Assembly (NCBI RefSeq): GCF_025024155.1
Contig: NW_026251748.1
Location: 1 to 64,000, forward strand
Direction: 5' to 3'
DNA length: 64,000 nt
From: Gamsiella multidivaricata
Taxonomy: Eukaryota; Mortierellomycota; Mortierellomycetes; Mortierellales; Mortierellaceae
Shown here: positions 10,501 to 22,543 of the stretch, one piece after another
How the letters are laid out: the number at the start of each line of letters is the position of its first letter
How positions within the stretch are numbered: position 1 is the stretch's first letter
Translations under genes and position numbers: made by a program
Notes under the pieces: model-generated
The model's input: the letters and a program-made list of their open reading frames with translations, nothing else
Database searches by the model: none
What the model was told of the DNA's origin: nothing

Positions 10501-13500
10501 TATCGGCACTCCACCTTGGTTGTCCCCCATAAGGCCCTCTTCACCTTCATCCTCATTTTCCTGAAGCTCCAACAAGAGTGAATCCCGCAAACCGGAACCA
10601 TCGTCCGCACCAACCTTGACAAGGGCCTCCGTATCTGTCAGGTCCAGAGAGTTATCGCGACGATGATCGGCGGTAAAAATGCTTTTCCGGTGAGACGAAG
10701 CGGATTTTGCCCAGGAGCTAGCACTGACGGGAGTTTCTGGATTCGATATCGAGCTGAGTGAGCGAGTGCGGGCCAGCGGTGGAGCGACAAGCTTTGATGA
10801 CGACGGAACCTCGAGACTTTGTTTGGGTTTCGGCTCATGTTGCTGCTGCTGGTCTCCTAAGTCCATGGATTTGGTCGAAACTGGTGAACCCGATTGCGAG
10901 CGCAAATATCCGGATGGTAAGAATGGCGTTCGCAGATGGCCGATAGCAGTCTCGGCCCGCTTCATGGGGCTACGCGAATTTTGATCCCGCTCTCGTTCCT
11001 TGTCCTTGTCTCGACCAAGCCCAAAGATATCCAAAAACGACCCTGTGCTTGAACGTTTGGGATTCTCAGGTGAATCACGCCTCTTATCCGGCGCGGAAAG
11101 GCCGATGGCGGAAAACAACCCTGGCCCTGAAGATGGCCGAGAAACGGATGATGTTTTGCTGTGGCCACGAGGACCTTTCTGCTCCTGCTTTGTCTCCGTA
11201 TTCTGATAGGACGTCAGGAACTTGAAGTAGAGATCACTCTTGAGGAATTCCGGATAGTCCTTCTCCAGCATCTGCTCAAACACCTGCCGCTGTGCCACCA
11301 GTAACTTTTGCCGCACATTCGCCGCTCTGAGTTCTTCCTGCTTCTTGGATTCTGAATCAAACAGGGGGACGCCTTTACTGCTGACGCTCTCGCTTAGAGC
11401 AAAATCCCGGAATACGTCCACTAGGCTGTGGTCGACTACGACAGGCCTCGGTGCGGATTCCGCGAAATATGTCTCATAGATCATGCGGACATCGTCGCGT
11501 AATGTGTCTGTGATGTCGAATGTGGCGGAGATTGAGGATTTACGACTGCTTCTGATACTGTTCGTGAGATTGCTGGACGATGTGAATCCTCCGGTCGTTT
11601 GCGCTGATGTCGGTGTTAGGACCCCTAGCGTCCTCTGCGCCTGAGCTCTGGAAAGCGTGGAGGACGGTGTGGTTGCTGTTGAGCTGGTTCCCATCAGAGC
11701 TCGTTCATCTGCGCTCAGCGACCCAAGTGAGTCTGTTTCGGTCTTCTGTTCGCTGTCCGATCTGATGTTGAGGGTGTCGATCAAGAGCCAGAACTGGAGT
11801 TCATTCATGTTGTCCCTTCGATCCTGAAACTCCATGAAGTATGAAAGACCCGACGGATTGGAGAGGATAATGTCGAGGTTTATTAAGGATGAGGTGTTCT
11901 TGGTCTCCAGAGTGAATTCTCTAGGTCGTCGCTATGAACAGTACATCCATGGTTAGCTACATAGCTACTGGGAAGACGCATGCAATGGCATCATGGAGAC
12001 GTTGCTTTCTCACCTTGGGATATACTGGACCTCCTAATGCCTCGATCCTCTTTTCTGCGCGTCGCTTCGCAACATCCAGTCTGTTGATGTAGATAATGAT
12101 TTCTGTGACCTTGTTTCCATTGACAACGTCCTCCTTCTCGCGGCCGACTAGTAAAGATACAAAGGCCGGTCAACTTCATTTAAAGCCGAGGCCGCAGAGG
12201 GTCCAGGCGAATAAGAGTCCTTGAAAACTTACCTATCTGCGCTTTTTTCTTCCGCATCTCGGTCATAATTGTGTTGCGAATTCGTTTGACATCCAATAAA
12301 CTGTCGCAGTGCTTTATCATCTTCAAAAAGTCCTCGAATCTGTACATATCTCCCCCTGTTCCATATGGATCCAACTGATTATCGATGATTCGGGGGTCTG
12401 CATCCATGTTGTCTGTGTGTTGCTTCAGGGCTTCTCGAAGCTTCTTGACCATGTTCCTAGAAGTGGAAAGTGGTATCACAAATCCACAAGTTAATTCACT
12501 GAACTTCTCATACATCAAATCTGCTACTTCTTAAAAAAAAATGCTGATCCACTTACTGTTCCCGAATAGCTTTGCCGATCTAGCGGTATTGTATTATGAA
12601 TTGCGCAAATTAGAAGCGTTCGGGGCGAGATCATTAAGCGGCACTCGGAGTTGGATCGTCTTACATATAAATCCACGTTCTGGTTCCAGTAATCTGGATC
12701 CGATAGTAGGTCCATGACTGGTCGCAAAACGGCGCCGACAAGTAGTTCCCGTAGCAAATGCCTCAAGACCTCACTCTGCACCTCGCTTTTGGGAAGAAGA
12801 GTCGGCAAGATGGTCTGGACCACGTTTCTAAGATACGCCTCCTCTGTCGCCTGGGTTGAAATTGAGGTCGATAGCGCCCTATGCAGCTTCCCGTTGCGGA
12901 ACTTACTCGCGACCATGATATCCAACTCGTCCGATTCTGTCAAGGACCGCTCGAGTGAGTTCCCTCTCAGCGCCATCTCTGCTTTTCGGAAATCGTTCAC
13001 ATGTGCCGTAACCTTGGGTACAAGTCGCGTCACCAGCAGTTGAGTGAGGTCCAGATCCACTACGCGGCATTTGAAACGTATTAGCACCATCCTCAAAAGC
13101 TCCTCAATGCGCTGCTGGAGAACAACTTCAGGTGTAATCGCACGCATCCACACAGCGACGTAGTCTCGGATGATGAGCTCAATCAGCGTGTCGACTGCCT
13201 CTGAAAACTGAGGCATGGTGTCCGCAATGGGTGTCCTGTACTTGGCAGCCTGTTCCTGGCGGCGTTGCTTCTCAATGATGCTCCAAGCGACCGGGCGGGT
13301 AAACTTTGCTGGACGGAGATAGTGGAATCTGTGGCACGATGCTGAACCGGGCATGGTCCGACTGTTGTGGCTGCTCTTGCTCTGTGAGGTTGCTGAGGCC
13401 GATGCAGCTGCCAGGCGCTGTCTACGGGTATAAAGGATAGAGAAGGCGACATTGGATGCAGCCAGGGTGAGGAGCGATAGCACCAGAACTATGGGAGTGG

Positions 13501-13690
13501 CGAGAATGAAGGATGCGATTTTCCGTAGAATGGAGTTGCCGAATGCCCAGGCGAGGACCAGAATGACGGTGGTGAGGACAGTGGCCCTGAGAGCGGTGGT
13601 GAAGGTGATCCTGGGTAGCCATGGGATCCAATAAGAGCTAGTGGTGGCAGTAGTGCGAGCATGCGCATGAGCCTTCGCTTGGCTGTTCAT
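7598..13690 (-). CDS. MDM1: Mdm1/SNX13-type tether (PXA-RGS-PX-nexin C)
   Basis: Exons (minus) 13690-12665, 12579-12557, 12456-12233, 12147-12014, 11931-9661 and 9559-7598 give 1879 aa, against 1127 aa in yeast Mdm1. In order: two hydrophobic segments (~aa 33-95) anchoring the ER membrane; PXA domain (~140-430); RGS domain (~480-710: GLSYFMEFQDRRDNMNELQF ... EKDYPEFLKSDLYFKF), interrupted by a Ser/Thr-rich insert; a long disordered Ser-rich linker; a coiled coil; PX (~1220-1330, with RRYSEF); a polyQ run; and sorting-nexin C domain (~1627-1800). Family members tether ER to vacuole/lysosome or lipid droplets and bind phosphoinositides through PX. The second exon is only 23 nt. Extra length is mainly in the linker between RGS and PX. 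Confidence 0.9.
8404..8460 (-). repeat. CAA/CAG microsatellite inside MDM1
   Basis: A GTT/GCT-rich run on the plus strand encodes a stretch of about 18 glutamines, with one Glu, between the PX and nexin-C domains of MDM1. It stays in frame and lies in a Gln-rich disordered linker. Such tracts change length between strains. Confidence 0.85.
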
Positions 13691-14241
13691 TGCGGGTGGA
13701 GAGAGAGAGGGGGGGGGAGGGGGGGTTATTAGGGGTGCAGTGTGAAAGTAGGCTGTTTCTACATGAATGTGCTCATGTGCGTCGGTGGTGGCATCAGTGG
13801 AGAGGATGGAAAGAATGAAGCGGTGGAGTTGGAGTAAGGATTAGATGAACATGCCGAAGGAAAGACTAAGGAGAAAGTTGTGCCACCCGCCTCGATCACA
13901 CGCGGATATTCGCTCCTCTTCCCTCTCGCCCCGCTATGGATGTTCGTTTCCTACGAGGGAGACGTTGGGAAGCGAAACTCAGTTTTATTTCCAATGGCCG
14001 TACCATGGTATCTAGCCCGGGTGCCTGGTCTTTGGGCTCTTGTTTTACACCCGGCGCCCTTCGTACTCCAGAAAGCACACTTGTGCGGTTGCTTCCCTTT
14101 TTGGCAGGCGAAGGAAATGCGGCGGAGGGTGGCTGAGTCACGCCTTGCCGCCCTCCCCTCCTAAGGGGGAGAGACAAAAACAAGATCCTTGACAGATCCC
14201 ACCATTCCTACCTTGGCTATACACATCCCTCCCCGCTTACC
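13691..14241. promoter_or_regulatory. Divergent promoter of MDM1 and mL53
   Basis: These 551 bases lie between the starts of MDM1 (-) and mL53 (+) and must hold both promoters. A purine-rich GAGAGAGAGG/GGGG run (13699-13725) sits just before the MDM1 start. The open frames here show no domain and overlap each other on both strands, so I read the region as non-coding. Confidence 0.5.
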
Positions 14242-14648
14242 ATGTCCGCCGCATCCATGTCAAAGTTCCTGACTCAGGTCAAGGTCTCGATGGCCCCGTT
14301 CTCGCCCGCATCAAAGACAGCAAAGTAATACGCTTTTTTACGAGGATTCCGGAACGAGGTCTAAAAAGATCTGAATCAGGGCTAACCACTGGCATACCAA
14401 CTGCCCTTGCCCCACATAGAATCTTCTTGTCGAGGATCATCACCAGCGATGCCACCGCTGCCAACCCCACCCTCAAAATCGTTACTGACTCGCATGCTGA
14501 CGTCACAAAGTCCGCTACGATCCATGTCACCTACAAGGACGGTAAGACCCTCGACCTCAAGGCAGACGATATGAAGGTCAATGATGTCCTTCGCCAGGTC
14601 GGAAAGCACGCCAAGAAGCTCCAGGAGAAGGAGGACGCCGCGTCATAA
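14242..14648 (+). CDS. MRPL53: Mitochondrial large ribosomal subunit protein mL53
   Basis: Two exons, 14242-14324 and 14420-14648, give 103 aa, similar to human MRPL53 (112 aa) and yeast Mrpl44. The opening (MSKFLTQVKVSMAPFSP) matches the family start KFLKQV...F.PF. The rest has the thioredoxin-like mL53 pattern (ADVTKSATIHVTYKDGKTLD, then NDVLRQVGKHAKKL). It is a structural protein of the mitoribosomal large subunit. A second in-frame Met at residue 6 is possible as start. It shares its promoter region with MDM1. Confidence 0.8.
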
Positions 14649-15342
14649 AAGGACGATGGAGGCACTATGCTCTCGATGGCAGCAGTAAGGGGCAGAGCAC
14701 AGCATTTTCAGGAACGAACGCGCGGATATCTTAGAGGCACGCAATTGTACAACAAATAAACACTTCAGCATTGGCAGCAAACATTGTCAAAGGGTTCTGG
14801 ATTGATAACATTCGCCATTTTTCGTCCCTTAAAGCTACCATGAAGCAATTGACGACGGATAGAGGGTATAATGACTCAACATCGTTTTACAGAGGCCCAT
14901 ACAAGTCAATCTTTTTGGTATCGCCCAACAGGATATGGCATACGCATCCATGTTGGGTTACCCGTATCTTATCTGTACCATTGAACACTAGCAGGAGAAG
15001 TCTCAACTTGCCTAGGGCGAAAAGAATTCTGAAGAGGGGTCGACAACGTGCCATGTGGTCGTACTTGTTGGCGGGCCTCACTTCAGAGTGACCTTCTGAT
15101 CCGGCCCCTATATTATTTTATCATCATGAATATTTGCATGTACACATACAAAAGAAGGAGTGTCCAATGTTGACATGACCCGGCTGACATCAGTTTTCCA
15201 GGGGGTTGTAGGAAGGCTGTACCTGAGCCTGTAGAATGAAGGTACCAATGCTTCTGTCTCTTCCTCCTCTTTCTTCTTTCTCCAACTTCTTTTGTTGCTA
15301 CCGCACGACACACCCAATATTCTTTCCTCCTTCACTGCAAAA
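14649..15342. other. Intergenic region
   Basis: This 694-bp stretch lies between mL53 and the SH3-PX-BAR gene, both on the plus strand. The last ~90 bases before 15343 are pyrimidine-rich (TCTTCCTCCTCTTTCTTC), as expected of a leader. I see no gene, RNA or repeat in it. Confidence 0.5.
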
Positions 15343-18229
15343 ATGATCAGTTCAGCACCAGCAATCCCGAAAATCCATCCCGTCTTTGCTACCCAGCCCC
15401 AGGCCCTATCCACGTTAGATGAAGGCGATCTTGAAGTTGAGTACAAAGAAGGAGCGTTTTCCATCGACGCCGCCATCTCGCAACAGCAACCACAGCAACA
15501 GCAGCAACAACACCAACAGCAGAATAAGTCTGATGGTCAACTCTCGCCAGGGCAAAAGACACCCCAGCAGCAGCCGCCTCCTCATGGGTGGACTGTCAGA
15601 GCACTTTACGACTTCGAGGGACAGCCCGAGTTTTCGGAGCTATCCTTTTCTGCAGGCGATGTGCTCACCGTTATGAAAGTGGGACTTGCGGAGGGATGGT
15701 CCCTTGCCGAGAAGGATGGGGTTCGTGGACTTGTTCCAGAGGCCTATATCACTGTAAGTGCCCCTACCTTGCCTCTTGCTTGGCCCAAGGATAACGCTTT
15801 GACACACCCTCAATCTCACACCCGCATCCTCTTTCGGACTAAACAGTACATCCACGACTTTTCAGCCTCACCCGATGGTCATGGTGGTCACACTCAGCAG
15901 ACTTCAACTGCTTCGGTTTACTCTAGTTACTCAACTGCCATGGCGACCGCCAGTACAAATCCTCGGAACTCTGTCTTTGGCAAGCGACAGCTGAACAGAT
16001 TTTCTTGGTTCGTGACAACTGGCGTGGAAGAATTCCTCCTGACAGGTGGTGCAACTTCCAACGGTTTGAACTCGACAAAGCATGGTCAAGGGTACTCGAC
16101 AGATATGCTCGGTCACCGCCTCAGCTCTGTGCAAGATCTGCTCGAAAAGTCGCCACCTAATTCTGGAGGGTCTTTAAGACAGCATCAGCAACCTCAGGGA
16201 TCAGGATCAAGCGTCCGCAGCCATAGCGGCAACAAGGTCCTGGCGGATTCTGAGGATGAGGAGGAAGTGACCGAGTCCGACAAGCACTACATTCAGTCGG
16301 GTCCTACCTGGCAAGAGAAAGCTCCCCTGTTTAATGTGCGAGTGCACGATCCGGAGACAAGGCGCAAGATGGTCGGAATGCAAGAGTACACGCTTTTCCA
16401 AGTGACCTCAACGGTATGTATTTCCAAATGTATATGATATCAACAAGACGACCATGACATGCAAGCATACGTCTGACAACGCATTGCCTGCTCTCAGTTC
16501 ACACAAGGAGTCTCTGTGACGGTGGAGCGTCGATACAGTCAATTTGAATGGCTATATGAGCGTCTGGTGAACAAGTTTGGTGCGATCATCCTACCACCTT
16601 TGCCCGAGAAGCAATATGCAGGTACCGTCAAAACGAGGGTAGATATGCACATCTGCATGGTTCTCGTATCGCTGCGATATCCTCTAACCCATTACTGCTG
16701 TGACGATGCTCAGGTCGATTCTCCGAAGAGTTTATTGAGCGAAGGAGACGCGCTTTGGAGAGGTTTTTGAACCGACTAGTGCGACACCCTGTGCTGCGCT
16801 ACTCTGATTTGTTGACACATTTTTTAAGCTGCAGTGAGGACAGCGACTGGAAGCGAGCTGAGCGCAAGTTTGACAATGATCGCATCGTCGGCACCGCCTT
16901 CTTTCAGCATGTGTACCATCCAGAGTTCAATGTCAACGAGGATGGGTAAGTATTTTTTTTTTTTTAAAAAAGATATACCAGTTTGTTCTATATTCAGCAC
17001 TCTTGTAACTCACAGCCGATAACTATTTAATAGGGACATTGACCTGGTTGAACGGTTTAATGCACATTGCAAGGGAACAGAACGATTAATGCCGTTTTTG
17101 ATGGACGCGACCATGGCTTATAAGGAAGGCATCAGTGGTAAGGCAGCACGATTCTTTCTTTCCTCACCGAACTGGTCAGCTTGGATGTGGACTAAGCGCA
17201 TGTTTACTCTTCAACAGATTCACAATTCAGATATAAGCGATTCGGGCTGGCGCTGCTTAATCTGATCTCGACGACCAAAGACGGAATGGAGAATCAGACC
17301 CTGAACGATGAGCTATCCTGGTGCTGGCGCGAGAATTGTGTCGGTAAGGACCTTTGCCCATCTGCAGCGTCTACGGTCGCCTTTAGTTTATTGAGTCGCG
17401 GGTTCTGACACCTCTATTAATACTCACGGCGTTTGTAGACTGCCTCCGATTGACAAAGGCAATGCAGACTACCGCAGAGTCCATGCAGCTTATGGCAAAC
17501 ATTCACCAGACGCATATCACAGAGGGATGCCAGCCTTGGCAGGACATGATCAAGGAGAATGCCACGCCTTCATCGACTTTTGCCCCTTTGGTGGACATGC
17601 ACACAGGAACTCACAAGAAGCTGATTGAGATCCTTGAAAAGGAGCAAACCATGGAGGAGATCGACTCTGAGACTGTCAAGTCGAGATGCGACACGGTCTT
17701 TAATATTACGTTGGCGGAGATGGATCGTGTACACGACGAGCGCATCCAGGACTTTCAAAAGGGCACCAAGGAATTTTTGGACTCTCAGATTGCTTATCAT
17801 GAGAAGGTACCAATCGCTTTGTCTTTTTCTTTTTTCTTTTCTTTTTTTTCTTTTCTTTTTTTTTTTTTCTTTTTTTGTAAACTATTTCAATCAAGAAGGC
17901 ATATACATTAACGCCTGCTGTTACTTTCTACACTACTCTACTATTTATAATAGATGCTCGCTCATCTAAAGCAAGCACGCGCGGTCTTTGAAGAACCCCA
18001 CTACGAAGACCTATCCAAGACGCCTCGATTCCGGTCTAAGTACGAGAAGGACCTGGAGGATCAACGGTACCAGTCCCAGAAGCCCTCGAGACCCGTTTCC
18101 GCAGCATCCGTTGCGTCGGTCTCCAACATGGTCGGAGGTGTTGTGGATGGAGTTGGCTTCATGAACGGCCTGCTCAAGAATAAGGCGCGTTCTTCTGCTG
18201 GACGAAGTCTTATGGGCTTTTGGTCGTAA
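15343..18229 (+). CDS. SH3-PX-BAR sorting nexin (SNX9/18/33-like)
   Basis: Exons 15343-15753, 15847-16413, 16498-16621, 16714-16945, 17034-17137, 17218-17343, 17439-17806 and 17954-18229 give 735 aa. An N-terminal polyQ stretch (~aa 47-65) precedes an SH3 domain (~85-137: VRALYDFEGQPEFSELSF). A Ser-rich linker leads to a PX domain (~298-415: RRYSQFEWLYERLVNKFG, PPLPEKQ, ERRRRALERFLNRL) and then a BAR domain of the WASP-binding SNX type (~430-700). Animal SNX9 proteins bind phosphoinositides, bend membrane and couple to dynamin and actin in endocytosis; the same job here is inferred. The start at 15343 is the first ATG of the frame. Confidence 0.87.
17826..17880 (+). repeat. Poly-pyrimidine T/C run in intron 7
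   Basis: A nearly pure T run broken by single C residues fills the first half of intron 7 (17807-17953) of the SH3-PX-BAR gene. It lies far from the acceptor at 17953, so it is more a slippage-prone low-complexity tract than a splice polypyrimidine tract. Confidence 0.7.
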
Positions 18230-18748
18230 TGTGAAAATGAAGCGGTGGTTCAGGAAGAATAGGGCCACAAGTAGAAGTGTATCTTTTTTCTTTTTTTCGC
18301 AAGTGTGTTGAAAAGCTTGATATACAATAGATAATAATAATTATATTGCCGCTCGCATCTTCAGAACCACAGTGGGCCGTACGCTTTGGCTCTCTTATTA
18401 ACATGCCTTCAGTCGACTGCATTAATGTCTTCGAAAATACAAATGGAATACGCCTAGGCGCCCATGTCGCGGAAATAGAGTTTTTGATGAACCTAGCTCC
18501 TAGGACGCGCTCTTTCGCGCTGCAAGAAAGGAAATAAATGGGCGACAAGCCACTACTCGCGATCCTCCGAGGTTTGGACGTTGTGTAAGAGGAAATGGAA
18601 AGGGCAACTTTACCGACTCCAAAGTCCAAACCCTCTGCCTCCTTCTTCTCTTCCTTCCATCCACCCATTCTTCTCTGTCTCTTTTAATTCTCTTATCCTT
18701 CCCCTCGGACACCCTCCTTTTCTTCGTAAAAAAAAAAACGTCGCCACC
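18230..18748. other. Intergenic region with HEM15 leader
   Basis: It covers the 3' end of the SH3-PX-BAR gene and the promoter of ferrochelatase. From 18612 to 18730 it is CT-rich (CCTTCTTCTCTTCCTTCC), a likely leader, and the start site has a strong context (GTCGCCACCATGT). No gene seen. Confidence 0.5.
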
Positions 18749-20546
<1,798 letters not shown>

Positions 20547-21190
20547 TAACAGCAGTGAGGGAACATGGTACGACCAACAAGAGCTATAGTATCAAGAAAT
20601 AAAGTCATTGTTCAGAACAGGCTATCGAGTTTATGTGCCATATTGATTGGACGCCAGGAGTATATTACATATCCTGCCCTTCTTTTTATTTTTTTTTATT
20701 TAAAAAGGACTCCATTGTCTGTAGCATTTTGTCTTTCTGTCTCCCCGTTCAAATCAACCTTTTACAGATGATGATTCGGATACGGTCTTTCGAGGGAGGA
20801 TTTGAGCGTCCTGGCTGGTGTGGGGTACACGCTTCTGGATGCTGATTTGGCAGAATCAGGATACAGAGATCTGGTGATAGGGATGCCCATGGCCACAGCC
20901 ACCAATACCGCGGTGGATCCAGGTGCAGATCCGAGTGTAAGGTTTCTACCCCAGGTTGGAAGGATAGTCATGCTCCTGAGTCGAAGGAAGATTTCGATGC
21001 AGGAGCATGAATGGATATGCGTGGTTCGGGTCTTTTCTCACCATGGTGCCCCGACCTACTGGACCCTCCTTCTCCTGATCATCACGGAAGTTACTCCCCG
21101 TTAGTTCCGTCTACTTTTATTTATTTCCATTCTTCTGATCCGATCCGTTATGCCCATGCATATTGAGTAAAGTACTATATCCCTGCCTTC
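20547..21190. other. Intergenic region between HEM15 and mtSSB
   Basis: These 644 bases separate two convergent genes. The only feature I see is the FG-GAP-like fragment at 20802-21104. The rest is AT-rich and has T runs near 20690. Confidence 0.5.
20802..21104 (+). pseudogene. FG-GAP repeat fragment, GPI-phospholipase D-like relic
   Basis: The frame reads LAGVGYTLLDADLAESGYRD followed by LVIGMPMATA and, after a short loop, QVGRIVMLLSRR. This fits one FG-GAP/beta-propeller blade, whose pattern is G.(S/T)L...D.(N/L)...Y.DLVIG.P......G.(V/I). The closest family I know is the C-terminal region of GPI-specific phospholipase D. No start codon lies nearby in frame, a TGA lies just upstream, and the reading ends at TAG (21102-21104) with no partner exon, so it looks like a decayed fragment. 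An exon of an unrecognised gene is possible but less likely. Confidence 0.4.
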
Positions 21191-22145
21191 TTATTCCTGT
21201 TGCTCCTTGGGCGTCAATGCTTGGAAGTTTTCTATAATGAAAAGAAAGAAAAAAAAAAAGCATAGCCCCAATATCATTAGTACATAGCCCTCAGCAATGT
21301 TGACAATAACAGCACATCCCATGAACCACGATACGGCAACACGTACTCAAGGTGATCTCCGTGAGATGCTTCTCCGTGCCATCCTTTGCGGTGTAAGCCC
21401 TATAATGGATCGGTCCCTCGACATAAATCAAGTCGCCCTTATGAACCCTCTCGCTCAGATAGGGGTTCCTGAACTGATCCCAGGAGACTATCCTGTGCCA
21501 GTGCGTCGTCTGGATCAGATTGCCTAAATGCCCATCAATGATCAGCAGTAACCGCCAAAAAAAAAAAAAAAAAAAGAAAGAAAAAGAAAGAAAAAGAAAG
21601 AAAAAGGTAAATAAATGAATAAAGCAAAATCGTGAGAAAAAAAAAAAAAAAAGTACCTTCTTCATCCTTCCGTGTCTCGGACGTGGCTACTGAAAAGTTG
21701 ACGACGGTACGATCACCGACCTTGTTGATTTCGGCGTCCTGTCCAACACGTCCAACAATCGTCGCCTTATTAACTAGTGTAGTTGTATTCAAAAAAGACC
21801 AAGAGTAAAAAATAATAATAATCGCGATTAGCTGTAACATACGACAACGCTAGGAAGCGTGAGTGACCAATGGTCCAGAGTAAAAAAAAAAAAAAAAAAA
21901 AAAAAAAGACTTACTCAGCGTACGAACGGATCCAAGAGTGGGCTATAATGTCCAGATCATCCCAAGCGATATACACAAATCAATGTGAGCGCCGTGTCAG
22001 TGAAGAGTTTTTTTCTCACTTGACCAAAAAGTATTCCGCATTGCAAACGCCATGCTCAGCTCATTCCACTTTTCCCTCTTCGGCATCCCATTCCATTTAC
22101 CGTGGCGATCCGCTTGGCGACAGGGTTGATTCTCGTGAGGAGCAT
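21191..22145 (-). CDS. RIM1: Mitochondrial single-stranded DNA-binding protein
   Basis: Exons (minus) 22145-22101, 21942-21915, 21773-21657, 21523-21347 and 21231-21191 give 135 aa, the size of yeast Rim1. A short presequence (MLLTRINPVAKRIAT) precedes the SSB OB fold: LINKATIVGRVGQDAEI, VVNFSVATSE, THWHRIVSW, VHKGDLIYVEG and KHLTEITL. The protein ends KEQQE. Rim1 binds single-stranded mitochondrial DNA during replication. Five exons code for a very small protein, one of 28 nt. The last intron ends in a strong polypyrimidine-AG acceptor; reading through instead would give an unlikely Cys-rich tail. Confidence 0.9.
21557..21650 (-). repeat. A-runs and GAAA/GAAAAA repeats in an mtSSB intron
   Basis: Intron 3 of the mtSSB gene holds a 19-base A run (plus strand), a GAAA/GAAAAA short repeat (21576-21606) and another A run up to 21652. 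On the transcribed strand these are T/C-rich. An A run of about 28 also lies at 21880-21907 in intron 2. Confidence 0.8.
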
Positions 22146-22543
22146 GGCTGACAAAGAAAAATAAAAAGACTGGAGAGTTTTGCAGAGAAAGAGAAGGTGT
22201 ATGTGGGTGAATTTTGCTGTGTCCGCCTTAGTCTTTCTTTTTTTGTTTACAGGAATGACGTATGATCAAATGAATAGGACGCTCTAGGCTTTCGTCAGCA
22301 GCCCGGGAATCGACGCGTTCCGCGTTGGATTTGTGTGACCTTGCGAAAAGCTGCACCCAGCCGTACGCGACAGTGCTTAGCTCAAGAGTAAAATTCCAAG
22401 TACGCACCGGGGCCGTTTCTACCACCATTTTACGGATCCCTTTTATTTCATCTCATTTTTTATTTTTATTGGCGTACCACTAGGCCGCCCAGAATATTTG
22501 TGGTTCTCCTGACTTCGCTTTCTCCCTACATCCAACACTCCCT
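22146..22543. other. Intergenic region, mtSSB promoter
   Basis: About 400 bases lie between the mtSSB start and the GLC3 stop, both on the minus strand, so the region holds the mtSSB promoter and the GLC3 3' end. I see no gene or repeat. Confidence 0.45.

Noticed and set aside
13880..14164. 94-aa ORF between MDM1 and mL53
   Set aside because: Overlaps similar-sized frames on both strands, lacks a domain and sits in the shared promoter.
21291..21347. Read-through end or an alternative TGAG acceptor for the mtSSB gene
   Set aside because: The Cys-rich read-through tail and that acceptor give odd ends; the acceptor at 21232-21233 gives a normal end (KEQQE) in frame with a strong polypyrimidine tract.
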